64,000 nt of DNA from Verrucomicrobiota bacterium (lineage in GTDB: Bacteria; Verrucomicrobiota; Verrucomicrobiia; Chthoniobacterales; SZAS-18). The DNA lies in contig JANXRG010000002.1 of NCBI GenBank assembly GCA_025353105.1, positions 1 to 64,000 on the forward strand, in the 5' to 3' direction. The notes beneath the pieces were generated by a model, which worked only from the letters and a program-made list of their open reading frames with translations, did no database searches and was not told the DNA's origin. Positions 24,602 to 33,899 of this stretch are shown one piece after another (position 1 is the stretch's first letter; every line of letters begins with the position of its first letter). The position numbers and the translations under genes were made by a program.

Positions 24602-24977
24602 GAGAAAAGGAACAAGGTGGAGGGAGGGGGGAGGAATTTTCCCGATGTTCGGCAGCGGCGTCTTAGGCGCGAAGTAAGTCTTATTCCTTCCTTCCCGTTC
24701 TTTGTTCCTTTCGGCATGGCCCGATCGTAGCCAATCCCCGTCCAGCGTCCACCGCCTCGCGCAACTGAATCTCAAGTGAAATGGAACCAGGCGCAGCTAC
24801 GAAGAAGCTGTTTTCGCGGGACAGACCGCGGCGTCACAGCCGGATAATCAGTTTTGTTCCTTCTTCCTTATTCCTTGTTCCTTTCTACCTTGTCTCCCGC
24901 TAATGAATCTCAAGTGAAAGTGAGGTCCGGACGCAGATTGCGTTAGAGGCCACCAAGCGGCGCGCGTAAAGTAGCTG
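24602..24977. other. Repeat-rich intergenic region between corA remnant and metal ATPase gene
   Basis: 376 bp without a gene. Polypurine 24603-24637 (AAAAGGAACAAGG...) can pair imperfectly with polypyrimidine 24683-24712. A second polypyrimidine copy lies at 24854-24885. The 16-mer TGAATCTCAAGTGAAA occurs twice, at 24766-24781 and 24904-24919. The polypurine/polypyrimidine words recur at 41862-41966. The doubled blocks suggest a tandem duplication of about 140-170 bp in the spacer. Confidence 0.55.
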
Positions 24978-27293
24978 GTGAATTCGAACGGCCAGCCAAA
25001 CGACCACTCTTGTGTGATTCGAAACGTGGCCCGTTTGCTCACGGAGGAGCCGGCCCTCGAGGCGGTGGCGTTCGCGACGAAATCCAAGCGCCTGCAGATG
25101 GCCACGCTGGGCAACGACACCGGCGGCCGGCTGGCGCAACGCGTAGCCGAGGCCCTTTCCCCCGCCGAGGGCGCTTCCTGCGGCATCGTCGGTCCCGACG
25201 GTATTTGCGCGAAGTGCGGCGTGGCGCCCGCGACGCACGCCGAGATCGGCCGCGTGGTCGTAAAACAAGTGATGGGCAACACGCTCGTCGAAAAACAAAC
25301 GTGTCCGACCTCCGTGAAATTCTGGCAATGGCGCGATTTGCGATGGCCGAAATTTGTCCCGCGCGAGGCGCATCATCTGACCGCCGACCAGGCCCACGCC
25401 GAGGATGAATGGAAGACGCTCGCGCTCCTTGCCGCGGGTTGTCTTGTCGCCGGGGTCGGGGGCTATGCCGCGGAAAGATTCGCCGCCCCGGGCTGGCTGA
25501 TTCTGGCACTTTGGGTGACCGCATTTCTCTGCGGCGCGTGGGAAGCGGCGGAGGAAACGTGGCACAAGGTCCGCGAGGGGGTGCTCGATGTTCATTTCCT
25601 CATGCTCGCCGTCGCGTTGGGCGCTGCCAGCATCGGCGCGTGGCGCGAAGGCGCGCTGCTGCTGTTTCTATTCTCGGCGTCGGGCGCGATGGAACATTAC
25701 GCCGATGGTCGCACGCGTCGGGAAATCGGCGCGTTGCTCCGCGGCGCGCCCAAGACCGCAAACGTCGTTTTTCCCGACGGCGCGGTGCTCGAGGTCGCGG
25801 TGGCAGAGCTCGCGCCCGGACAGATTGTGCGCGTGACCGGCGGCCAGCAGGTGCCGGTCGATCTGCGCGTCGTCAAGGGCGACAGCTCATGCGACGAGTC
25901 GAATCTCACCGGCGAATCGGTGCCCGTACCCAAGACGGTGGGCGACACGGCCCTCGGTGGCACGCTCAATCTCAATGGCATCCTCGATGGCCGCGTGCTG
26001 CGGCCCGCGTCGCAAAGTGCGCTGCAGAAAATCATCAGCCTGATCGAGAATTCGCAGAAGATGCGCGCACCCTCGCAGCGCTTCACCGATCGCTTCGGCA
26101 CGAAATACACCTACGGCGTGCTCGGGCTGAGCGCGGCCATGTTCTTCGTCTGGTGGCTTATCTTCAAGCTTCCGCCCTTTCATTCCAACGCGGAGACGAC
26201 GAGCGCCTTCTATCGCACAATGACCCTGCTCGTGGTCGCTTCACCGTGCGCGCTTGTCCTCTCGATCCCGTCCGCGATTCTTTCCGCGATCGCCGCCGGT
26301 GCGCGGCGCGGCGTGCTCTTCCGCGGCGGTTCCGCCGTCGAATCGCTCGCGGATGTGACGACGGTGGCGATGGACAAGACCGGAACGCTTACGGAGGGAA
26401 ATCTGCAGGTGGTGAACGTGGAATCCTTTCCGCCGGGGGCCGAAACGGAAGTGGAACGCATCGCCTTCAACCTCGATCGATTTTCGGACCACCCCCTCGC
26501 CCGCGCGACGCAGCGCTACGCCCGGAGGAAAGGCGTGCCCGAGGTGGTACCAGACAAATTTGCCTCGGTCCCCGGCCAGGGCTTGCGCGCAGACTTCGGC
26601 GGAAAGACATTCGCGCTGGGCCGCCGGAAATTTGTCGCGCCCGAAGCCGACACCTCGAGGATCGAACCGTCGGACGGCGCCGAATCGTGGATCGGCGGAC
26701 CGGGCTTGTTTGGACGGATATCCTACCGGGATCGCGCCCGGCCTGAGGCGGCGGGCGTGTTGCGGCAATTGAATGCCGAGGGTGTGCGCACCGTGATGCT
26801 GACGGGCGACCGTCGCGCGGCCGCGGAGAAACTCGCGCAGGAAGTCGGACTGTCCGAAATCCGCGCGGAGTTGCGTCCGGAGGACAAGGTCGATTGCATT
26901 GAGCAATTGAAGGAGGGGGGAAAGCGTAAAGTCGCGATGATCGGAGACGGCGTAAACGACGCCCCATGCCTCGCCGCGGCCGACGTGGGCGTGGCCATGG
27001 GAGCGCGCGGATCGGACGCCGCGCTCGAGCAGGCGGCGGTCATTTTAATGAACGACAAGCTCGAGAATTTCCTGCTCGCGTTGAACCTCAGCCGCCGCGC
27101 GAGCCGCATCATCAAGCAGAACCTTTTCATCGCGCTCGGCACGGTCAGCCTGATGGTGGGCGCGAGCCTTTTCGGCATCGTCCCACTCGCCGTCGGCGTC
27201 GCCGCGCACGAGGGCAGCACGGTGCTGGTCGTCCTCAACAGCCTGCGGTTGTTGTTGGGCGGGAGCAAGAAGCCGGGAGCCGCCACCGTTTGA
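24978..27293 (+). CDS. Heavy-metal-transporting P-type ATPase, P1B-4-like
   Basis: 771 residues. Six or so membrane spans and the full P-type core: TGES at 311-314, phosphorylation motif DKTGT with Asp466, SDHPLA (HP motif), MLTGDRR, GDGVNDAP. SPC at 422-424 and HEGST at 744-748 in the membrane segments are the hallmarks of P1B-4 pumps (Co2+, Fe2+, Zn2+ exporters), rather than CPC-type copper or zinc pumps. The N-terminal 140 residues lack a GMxCxxC domain but have C68...C77xxC80G followed by His87, a possible metal site. The start appears to be GTG at 24978. Probable role: metal efflux. Confidence 0.9.
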   Translation: MNSNGQPNDHSCVIRNVARLLTEEPALEAVAFATKSKRLQMATLGNDTGGRLAQRVAEALSPAEGASCGIVGPDGICAKCGVAPATHAEIGRVVVKQVMGNTLVEKQTCPTSVKFWQWRDLRWPKFVPREAHHLTADQAHAEDEWKTLALLAAGCLVAGVGGYAAERFAAPGWLILALWVTAFLCGAWEAAEETWHKVREGVLDVHFLMLAVALGAASIGAWREGALLLFLFSASGAMEHYADGRTRREIGALLRGAPKTANVVFPDGAVLEVAVAELAPGQIVRVTGGQQVPVDLRVVKGDSSCDESNLTGESVPVPKTVGDTALGGTLNLNGILDGRVLRPASQSALQKIISLIENSQKMRAPSQRFTDRFGTKYTYGVLGLSAAMFFVWWLIFKLPPFHSNAETTSAFYRTMTLLVVASPCALVLSIPSAILSAIAAGARRGVLFRGGSAVESLADVTTVAMDKTGTLTEGNLQVVNVESFPPGAETEVERIAFNLDRFSDHPLARATQRYARRKGVPEVVPDKFASVPGQGLRADFGGKTFALGRRKFVAPEADTSRIEPSDGAESWIGGPGLFGRISYRDRARPEAAGVLRQLNAEGVRTVMLTGDRRAAAEKLAQEVGLSEIRAELRPEDKVDCIEQLKEGGKRKVAMIGDGVNDAPCLAAADVGVAMGARGSDAALEQAAVILMNDKLENFLLALNLSRRASRIIKQNLFIALGTVSLMVGASLFGIVPLAVGVAAHEGSTVLVVLNSLRLLLGGSKKPGAATV

Positions 27294-27294
27294 A

Positions 27295-27780
27295 TCAACC
27301 GCGGATCGCCCGGACAATTTCGTCCACCTGATCGTCGACCGGTCTCGCCGCGTCCACAATCATGGCATCCGTTGGTTCCTCCAGCGCGTCGAACTGGCTT
27401 TGCAATAGGGCTGGGTTGAAGAAGTGGCCGGCCCGATGTTCGAGCCGGCTCTTGATCAGTTCGAAGCTTCCCTTGAGGTAGATGATTTTTCGGTCGACAT
27501 CGACGGGCCCGAGCGCGCGGCGGTAAATGTCCTTCAACGCGGAGCAGGCCAGGACATGTCCCGTCGAAGTTCGCTGCCACAATTCGATTGCCGAGCGCAT
27601 GGCTTCCAACCACGGAGCACGATCGTCGTCATTCAAAGGGATGCCGCCGGCCATCTTTGCCTTGTTTGCCGCGTTGTGAAAATCGTCGGCGTCGCTGAAG
27701 CCGTAACCCAATCGCTCCGCCACGCACTGGCCGACCGTCGTCTTGCCCGAGCCCGACACGCCCATGATAATCAGAATCAT
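27295..27780 (-). CDS. gntK: Gluconokinase
   Basis: Phosphorylates gluconate to 6-phosphogluconate. 161 residues, normal for GntK. P-loop MGVSGSGKTTVG at 6-17, DADDFHNAANKAKMAGGIPLNDDDR (25 residues in the substrate region, 31-55 approx.), CSALKDIYRR and the lid HRAGHFFNPALLQSQFDALE are diagnostic. Convergent with the metal ATPase gene, with one base between the stop codons. Confidence 0.95.
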   Translation of the reverse strand: MILIIMGVSGSGKTTVGQCVAERLGYGFSDADDFHNAANKAKMAGGIPLNDDDRAPWLEAMRSAIELWQRTSTGHVLACSALKDIYRRALGPVDVDRKIIYLKGSFELIKSRLEHRAGHFFNPALLQSQFDALEEPTDAMIVDAARPVDDQVDEIVRAIRG

Positions 27781-27885
27781 CGCCGGCGCTCCGGTTGGGT
27801 CGGCTCAAATTGCGCGACCGGCAAGGCAGAAGGAAATTGCGAACTCGAAACGTCAGGTCGTTCGCTTAGCCGCTTCGCTCCAGCC

Positions 27886-28359
27886 TCATTCGGCGTTGCG
27901 GCCATGCTTGATGAAGCGCCGGCCATCGAGTTGATAACCCAGGTGCGCATAAAAAGTGTGTGTGTCTGGACGATGATCGCCGCTGGTAACCTCGACGCGG
28001 ATGCAACCCTGCGCCCAGGCAAACTCTTCAGCTGCAGCAACGAGTGACCGGCCGATGCCGCGCTGGCGATATGCTGGAGCAACCACGGGACTTGTGATGC
28101 GGCTGAGACGACCATCGGTGTGAAACAACGGGATACAATGAAAGAACAGAAGGCCAATAACGCCCTGCGCCGACGCGGCAAGGATGACGGATGTATCAGC
28201 AGAAGCAGCGCTCAATGCGATGCGTCGCTCAATCTGCGCTACCGACGATGGGTAGCCAAGCGCAGCCAATAAACCGGCCACCACGAGAGCATCGTCACAC
28301 TGCGCGCGACGAATAACGGCAGAAGATGCCTCACGTTGGTTGTCGGCGTTCGTTTTCAT
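27886..28359 (-). CDS. GNAT family N-acetyltransferase
   Basis: 157 residues from ATG 28359. The acetyl-CoA binding motif A is SPVVAPAYRQRGIGRSLVAA (R/QxxGxG/A), preceded by the beta4 strand and followed by CIRVEVTSGDHRPDTHTFYAHLGYQ, the usual end of the fold. The acceptor substrate is unknown. Codon use looks less GC3-rich than the neighbours, and its 5' flank carries an attC-like sequence at 28374-28431, so acquisition as a cassette is possible. An upstream extension of the frame to 28467 runs through that site and is not supported. Confidence 0.85.
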   Translation of the reverse strand: MKTNADNQREASSAVIRRAQCDDALVVAGLLAALGYPSSVAQIERRIALSAASADTSVILAASAQGVIGLLFFHCIPLFHTDGRLSRITSPVVAPAYRQRGIGRSLVAAAEEFAWAQGCIRVEVTSGDHRPDTHTFYAHLGYQLDGRRFIKHGRNAE

Positions 28360-28373
28360 GGAACGGCAATGAC

Positions 28374-28431
28374 GCCTAACTCCACGTTCAACGACCGCAT
28401 GAGAGCCGAAGGGCCAGACTGGCGGTTGGGC
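28374..28431. other. attC-like (59-base-element-like) site
   Basis: GCCTAAC (28374-28380) and GTTGGGC (28425-28431) match the RYYYAAC and GTTRRRY ends of an integron attC site, and are 58 bases apart end to end, a typical attC length. The central part can form a small hairpin (GCC-GAAG-GGC). Inner L-box complementarity is weak and no integrase is in the window. Placed 15 bp from the GNAT start. Confidence 0.3.
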
Positions 28432-28518
28432 GGTGTCCGGTGAAGGTTGGACGACAAAGTCTGTCACTTGTTCAAGTTGAGTCGCCGGCCGCAGGACAAG
28501 TGGCTAGCTTCCGGCGCG

Positions 28519-31080
28519 ATGAATTACCTGCAGGCCTCTCTAGATCCCTGGTGCTGGCGAATGGCCTGGCGCGATTCACGGCGCAGCCGGGGACGGCTGC
28601 TGCTCTTCGCCAGTTCTCTCGTGCTCGGGGTCGCCGCGCTGGTGGCGATCGGATCGCTCAGCCGGAATCTGGCGCGGTCCGTGGACGCGCAGGCTCGCAC
28701 GCTGCTCGGCGCGGATCTCGTGCTGGAATCGCGACGCGCCGTGACGCCCGAGGCGGAAGAATTCATCCGCTCGCTCGGCGCGGCGGAGGAGGCGCGCGAG
28801 TCGACCCTGACTTCGATGGCGTATTTTCCGAAGAGCAACAGCACGCGGCTCTCGCAGGTGCGCGCGTTTCGCGGCCGATTCCCGTTTTACGGCAACCTCG
28901 AGACGGATCCACCCGAGGCGGCCGCGGCATTCGCGGCGGGTCGCGGCGCCCTCGTCGAGGAGGCGTTGCTGCTGCAGTTCGACGCTCAACCCGGCGACGT
29001 AATCCAAATCGGCTCAAAACCCATCCCGATTCTCGGCACGCTGCGCAAGGTGCCCGGCGAGGCCGCGGCATTCTCCGCCCTCGCGCCGCGCGTGCTGATT
29101 CCAGCGACGGAACTCGATGCTGACCTGCTCCGGCGCGGCAGCCTCGTCCGTTACAAGACGTACCTCAGCTTCGCGAATCCGGCAATCGCACCGGCGCTGC
29201 TCGCCAGGTCCAAGGCCCAACTCGAACTCCTCAAGCTCGACGCCACCGATCTCGCGCGGAGCAAACGCCAGCTCGGCCGCGCGTTTGATCAGGTCGCGGA
29301 TTTTCTGAACCTCGTCGGCTTCGTCGCGTTATTGCTCGGCGGCATTGGGGTGGCCAGCGGAATCGCAGCCTACCTCAAGGGTAAAGTGCGCACCGCGGCG
29401 GTCCTGCATTGCCTCGGCGCATCCTCGCGCCAAACCCTCGTCATCTACCTGCTGCAGACGCTCGCCCTGGGCCTCATCGGCGCGGTCGGCGGCGCTCTGC
29501 TCGGCGTGCTTTTGCAATCGCTGGTGCCGCGATTCGTTGGTCAATCGTTTGCGCTCCAAATCAATTTCACGACGGAGCCTGCGGCCATCGCCCAGGGTCT
29601 CGCGGTGGGTCTCGCGGTCTGCGTGTTGTTCACGCTGTTGCCCCTGCTGCCGATCCGTCGCGTGCCCCCGCTGCTGACCTTGCGGGCCTCGGAGGCTGAG
29701 GCCACCGATCGACGACCGGACCCCGCATTGTGGATTGCGCGAATCGCGCTCGGGCTCGCGCTCATCGCCTTCCCGTGGTGGCAGAGCGGAAACATCCGCT
29801 TCAGCCTCGGGTTTGCCGGCGCGCTGGCCGTGGGCACGGCGCTGCTTTGGTCCGTCGCCAAATTGCTCGCGTGGGGCGCGCGGCGTTTTCCGATGCCGGG
29901 ATTGACCTACGCGTGGCGCCAGGGACTCGCGAACCTGCACCGGCCGGGCAACCGCACGGTGCTGATGATGTTCATGCTCGGGCTCAGCACCGCGCTGCTG
30001 CTCGGATTGCATCTCACGGAGGGTCTGTTGCGTCGCCAGTTCGCGACCGAGAACAACGAAAAGCAGCCAAATCTGATCTTCTTCGACATCCGGCCCGACC
30101 AGCTCGCGGACGCGCGCCAACTCGTGAAGGATGCGGGCCTCCCGGACCTGGGCGCGGTGCCCGTCGTGACGATGCGCCTCGCCTCCGTGGCTGGAAAGAA
30201 GGTGGAGGAAATCCTCGCGGACAAGACGCGCCGCACGCCGGACTGGGTGCTGAACCGCGAGTATCGCAGCACGTATCGCGATAAAATCTCCGACACCGAG
30301 CAACTCGTCGCGGGACGCTGGCGCGGACGCACGAAGCCGAACGAATCGCCCATTCCGATCTCGCTCGAGGCGGATATCGCGCGTGATCTCGGGGTCGGGA
30401 TTGGCGCGGAAATCGTGTTCGATGTGCAGGGCATTCCGCTGACCACCCGCGTCGAAAGTTTGCGGCGGGTGGAATGGCGGCGGTTCTCGCCAAATTTCTT
30501 CGTCGTCTTCCCGACCGGCGCGATCGAGGACGCGCCGGCGTTCGAGATTCTCGTCAGTCGCACCACCACAAGCGCGGCGTCCGCCAAGATTCAGGCGGCG
30601 ATGGTGCGGCGCTTCCCGAATGTTTCGGCGGTCGATCTCTCGCTCATCGCCGGGACGATTCGCGACATCATCTCGAAGGCGACGACCGCGGTTCGCGTGC
30701 TCTCGCTGTTCACGATCGGCACGGGGCTGCTCGTGCTGGTTTCCGCGGTGTTCACCGGCCGGTTCGATCGCGTGCGCGAGGCGGCGCTGCTCCGCACGCT
30801 CGGCGCGACGCGCGAAACGGTTTTCCGGATTCTCGCCGTGGAATATCTCGCGCTCGGTTCGCTCGCGGCGCTGACCGGCATTGTCCTCGCCGCCGGCGGG
30901 AGCTGGCTGCTGGCGACGTTCGTCTTTGAACTGCAGCAAACCGCGGTGCTTTCGATCATTGCTCCGCCGGCTCTCGTCGCGCTCGGGTCCGTGATCGCAC
31001 TGACGCTCGGCGTCGGACTGTTCACCAGTCGCGGCGTGAGCAATCATCCACCGTTGGAGGTGCTGCGCGCGGAGGGCTAG
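28519..31080 (+). CDS. ABC transporter permease, FtsX/YbbP type
   Basis: 853 residues. An N-terminal TM (LLLFASSLVLGVAALVAIGSL), a large periplasmic domain, a first FtsX core (FLNLVGFVALLLGGIGVASG; TLALGLIGAVGGALLGVLL; GLAVCVLFTLLPLLPI), further spans, a second periplasmic domain, and a final FtsX core (SLFTIGTGLLVLVSAVFTG; ALGSLAALTGIVLAAGG; VIALTLGVGLF) ending in LEVLRAEG. This duplicated layout is that of YbbP, which works with the YbbA ATPase in export or extraction of lipophilic molecules. No ATPase is adjacent; the LolD/YbbA-like ATPase at 13189 is a candidate. ATG 28519 precedes the first TM; upstream codons are not conserved-looking. Confidence 0.9.
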   Translation: MNYLQASLDPWCWRMAWRDSRRSRGRLLLFASSLVLGVAALVAIGSLSRNLARSVDAQARTLLGADLVLESRRAVTPEAEEFIRSLGAAEEARESTLTSMAYFPKSNSTRLSQVRAFRGRFPFYGNLETDPPEAAAAFAAGRGALVEEALLLQFDAQPGDVIQIGSKPIPILGTLRKVPGEAAAFSALAPRVLIPATELDADLLRRGSLVRYKTYLSFANPAIAPALLARSKAQLELLKLDATDLARSKRQLGRAFDQVADFLNLVGFVALLLGGIGVASGIAAYLKGKVRTAAVLHCLGASSRQTLVIYLLQTLALGLIGAVGGALLGVLLQSLVPRFVGQSFALQINFTTEPAAIAQGLAVGLAVCVLFTLLPLLPIRRVPPLLTLRASEAEATDRRPDPALWIARIALGLALIAFPWWQSGNIRFSLGFAGALAVGTALLWSVAKLLAWGARRFPMPGLTYAWRQGLANLHRPGNRTVLMMFMLGLSTALLLGLHLTEGLLRRQFATENNEKQPNLIFFDIRPDQLADARQLVKDAGLPDLGAVPVVTMRLASVAGKKVEEILADKTRRTPDWVLNREYRSTYRDKISDTEQLVAGRWRGRTKPNESPIPISLEADIARDLGVGIGAEIVFDVQGIPLTTRVESLRRVEWRRFSPNFFVVFPTGAIEDAPAFEILVSRTTTSAASAKIQAAMVRRFPNVSAVDLSLIAGTIRDIISKATTAVRVLSLFTIGTGLLVLVSAVFTGRFDRVREAALLRTLGATRETVFRILAVEYLALGSLAALTGIVLAAGGSWLLATFVFELQQTAVLSIIAPPALVALGSVIALTLGVGLFTSRGVSNHPPLEVLRAEG

Positions 31081-31251
31081 GAGCCTGTTGAAATACTGGC
31101 AGGGCCCGCGCGAGCGTCGCTTGGGCTGGCTGGCGGTGGCGTGACGAGGGAACGGGTTCCATCAACCCCGCGACCGACGAGCAACGCCGGCAGACCTCCC
31201 AAGCCAAATATCGGCGGCAACGCGGGCCATGCCAGTATTTCAACAGGCTCC
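31080..31251. mobile_element. MITE-like element with 31-bp terminal inverted repeats
   Basis: 31080-31110 and 31221-31251 are inverted repeats with one mismatch, outer end GGAGCCTGTTGAAATACTGG. The 110-bp centre has no convincing gene. Element size (172 bp) and the GAGCCTGTTGAAA end resemble non-autonomous derivatives of DDE transposons. It fills nearly all of the space between two convergent genes. No clear target duplication is visible. It could also act as a bidirectional terminator. Confidence 0.55.
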
Positions 31252-31254
31252 CAG

Positions 31255-33789
31255 TCAAATCAGCGAGAGCTGCGAGGGCGCACCGTCCCCGTCGGCAGGC
31301 GCCTCCGGCCGTCGGCGTCGCGCCGGGCGCTGCGGGCCGCTCCCGGCTTCCAGTCTTGCCAGTAATTCCTTCGCGCGCTCAAGCAGCGGCGCGGGCAGTC
31401 CCGCCAGGCGCGCCACGTGAATGCCGTAGCTGCGGTCGGCCGCACCCGGGATAATTCGGTGGAGGAAGACGATTTCATCGTTCCATTCCCGCACCGCGAC
31501 GGTGCAATTCTGCGCGGCGTCGCAATCCTTCACGATTTGGGTGAGCTCGTGGTAGTGCGTGGCGAACAGCGCGAGCGCGCGCACCTCGTCGTGCAGGTAC
31601 TCCGCCACGCTCCACGCGATGGAGAGTCCGTCGAAGGTGGATGTACCGCGGCCAATCTCATCGAGGATGACGAGCGATTGCGGCGTGGCGTGGTGCAGGA
31701 TGTTCGCGGTCTCGTTCATCTCGACGAGAAAGGTGGACTGGCCGCGCGCCAGATCGTCGCTCGCACCGATGCGCGTGAAGATGCGATCCACGATCCCGAT
31801 CTCCGCCGCCGCCGCCGGGATGAAGCTGCCGATTTGCGCCATCAGCACGAGCAGCGCTGTCTGACGCAGGTACGTCGATTTCCCCGCCATGTTTGGTCCG
31901 GTGATGATGAGCAGACGCGCCCTTTCCGCATCGAGAAGCACGTCATTCGGCACGAACTTCCCGCCCTCAAGGGTCTGCTCCAGGACCGGATGCCGGCCAT
32001 CGCGAATCTCGATCCGGCCCGGCTCACGCAATTTCGGGCGGGCGTAGTGGTGCATTCGCGCGATCTCCGCAAGCGAGGCGAGCGCATCGATGGCGGCGAG
32101 CGCGGCGGAGGTTTCCTGCAGCGACGCGGCGTGGACCAGCACTTCCTCGCGCAGGGCGAGAAAGAGTTCGTGCTCCAGTTGGCGCGCGCGTTCCTCGGCC
32201 CCGAGGATTTTGCCCTCCATCTCCTTCAGCTCGGGGGTGAAGTAGCGCTCGGCGTTCGCCGTCGTCTGTTTGCGATGGTAATCGGCCGGCACGAGCGCGA
32301 GATTCGAACGCGTCACCTCGATGTAGTAACCGAACACCGAGTTGTAGCGGATCTTGAGCGACTTGATCGCCGTGCGCGTGATTTCACGTTCCTGCAACGC
32401 GGCGATCCAGTCCTTGCCTTCGCGCGACGCCCGGCGCAGCTCGTCGAGGCCGGCATCAAATCCATCACGGAAGATTCCGCCGTCCCGGATGGTTGCCGCC
32501 GGTTCATCTGCCATCGCCCGCTGCAGTCGCTGAACAAGCCCCGGCTCCTCGCGCAACCGGGCGTCGAGTTCGCCCGCGAGGGCCACCGCACCGAGGGGAC
32601 CGTTCGCGAGCGGCTGCAATTGTGCCTTGATCCCCGGCACGAGCGAAAGCGATTGGCCCAGCGCCAAGAGGTCGCGACCGTTCCCGGCGCCCTGGCTCAG
32701 GCGGCCGAGCGCCCGCTCCAGATCGCGAACTTCTTTCAGCGACGCGCGCATCTCCCCGAGCGCGCCCGGCGCTTCGACCCAAGCGCCAATCAAAACCTGG
32801 CGGGCCTGCAGCGCGGGAATATCGCGCAAAGGATAGAGTAACCAGTGCCGCAGCTGGCGTGCCCCCATCGCCGTGACGGTCCGGTCGAGCGCGGCCAGCA
32901 GGCTCGTGCCGCCGGGCGTTCGCGTCTGCACGATTTCCAGATGCGTCTGGGTCGTCGCGTCGAGGACCAGAAATCCGTCCGGCCGGTAGCTTGAAACTGA
33001 GGTGATGTGCGACAAGGGGCGGCGCAGCTCGTAACGCAGGTAGTGCAGGATGCCACCCGCGGCCGCCACCGCCCGGGGCAGCGCCGAACAACCAAAGCCG
33101 TCGAGCGATTGCACGCGGAAATGCTCGCGCATCGTGAGCTCCGCCTGGCTGAACTCGAAGGCGATCGGATCATAAGGGCGCGTGTCTTCAAAATCGCGAA
33201 ACGCGGCCAGCTGCGTTGGCTCGTCCGGCACGAGCAGTTCCGCCGGAGCGATGCGCGTGATCTCATCCAACAGCGCGGGCGCGTCGGCGAGTTCGGTGAC
33301 GCGAAATTGCCCGGTCGTGAGGTCAAGATAGGCGAAGCCGTAACCCGATTTCCCCTTCACCACGGCGGCGAGGTAATGATTGCGCGAGGCGTCCAGCAAC
33401 GTACCGTCGGTCACGGTTCCAGCCGACACGATTCTGGCGATCTCGCGGTCCACGAGCACGCCGGGTTTCACCTCACCAACCTGATCGCAGACCGCCACGC
33501 GCTGGCCGTGTTTTACCAGCCGCGCGAGATAGTGATCGAGCGCGTGGGCGGGGACGCCGCACATTGGGATACCGTTGCGCTTCGTCAGCGCGACGTTCAA
33601 GAGCGGGGCGCCTTTGATCGCGTCGGCGGCGAAAAGCTCGAAGAAATCGCCGAGCCGAAAGAAAACGATCACGTCCGCCGGGACCTGCTTCCGCAGGCGC
33701 TCGTACTGCCGCATCATCGGCGTCGTCGCCGGCGGGAGTGACTCCCGGTCGGGGGCGGGATTTTCGTCTTTGGGGGGGATGGAATTCAA
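31255..33789 (-). CDS. mutS: DNA mismatch repair protein MutS
   Basis: About 844 residues. Domain I starts TPMMRQYERLRKQVP and holds the mismatch-reading Phe-x-Glu in LGDFFELF. Then domain II, the lever/clamp, and the ATPase: Walker A GPNMAGKST, ARGQSTFLVEM, Walker B LVILDEIGRGTSTFDG, ATHYHEL. The C-terminus ends SQLSLI after an Arg-rich linker. No ATG exists upstream of the conserved region; TTG at 33789 puts 22 residues before TPMM, while a TTG at 33876 would add 29 residues across a palindromic sequence. Start is therefore uncertain. No mutL in the window. Confidence 0.95.
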   Translation of the reverse strand: MNSIPPKDENPAPDRESLPPATTPMMRQYERLRKQVPADVIVFFRLGDFFELFAADAIKGAPLLNVALTKRNGIPMCGVPAHALDHYLARLVKHGQRVAVCDQVGEVKPGVLVDREIARIVSAGTVTDGTLLDASRNHYLAAVVKGKSGYGFAYLDLTTGQFRVTELADAPALLDEITRIAPAELLVPDEPTQLAAFRDFEDTRPYDPIAFEFSQAELTMREHFRVQSLDGFGCSALPRAVAAAGGILHYLRYELRRPLSHITSVSSYRPDGFLVLDATTQTHLEIVQTRTPGGTSLLAALDRTVTAMGARQLRHWLLYPLRDIPALQARQVLIGAWVEAPGALGEMRASLKEVRDLERALGRLSQGAGNGRDLLALGQSLSLVPGIKAQLQPLANGPLGAVALAGELDARLREEPGLVQRLQRAMADEPAATIRDGGIFRDGFDAGLDELRRASREGKDWIAALQEREITRTAIKSLKIRYNSVFGYYIEVTRSNLALVPADYHRKQTTANAERYFTPELKEMEGKILGAEERARQLEHELFLALREEVLVHAASLQETSAALAAIDALASLAEIARMHHYARPKLREPGRIEIRDGRHPVLEQTLEGGKFVPNDVLLDAERARLLIITGPNMAGKSTYLRQTALLVLMAQIGSFIPAAAAEIGIVDRIFTRIGASDDLARGQSTFLVEMNETANILHHATPQSLVILDEIGRGTSTFDGLSIAWSVAEYLHDEVRALALFATHYHELTQIVKDCDAAQNCTVAVREWNDEIVFLHRIIPGAADRSYGIHVARLAGLPAPLLERAKELLARLEAGSGPQRPARRRRPEAPADGDGAPSQLSLI

Positions 33790-33857
33790 CGGGCTCAGCC
33801 TAGTGGGGCGGGCCCTTGAAGTCCACGCGGCAGGAAAGCGGAAATCCGTACTTGAAA

Positions 33858-33870
33858 TCACAAATTGTGA
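33858..33870. repeat. Palindrome TCACAA-A-TTGTGA, site 1
   Basis: Perfect 6-1-6 palindrome between mutS and the ORF6N gene. The same word recurs at 34201-34215 and 34541-34557. Confidence 0.45.
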
Positions 33871-33899
33871 CCCCAAGTCCCAAGCCCCCCGACGTGCGT

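Noticed and set aside
27781-27885. A second attC on the far side of the GNAT gene
   Set aside because: GTTGGGT occurs at 27793 but no matching RYYYAAC lies within range.
29329-31047. A 572-codon frame antisense to the FtsX/YbbP permease
   Set aside because: Almost entirely charged residues and no motif, while the plus strand shows a complete permease.
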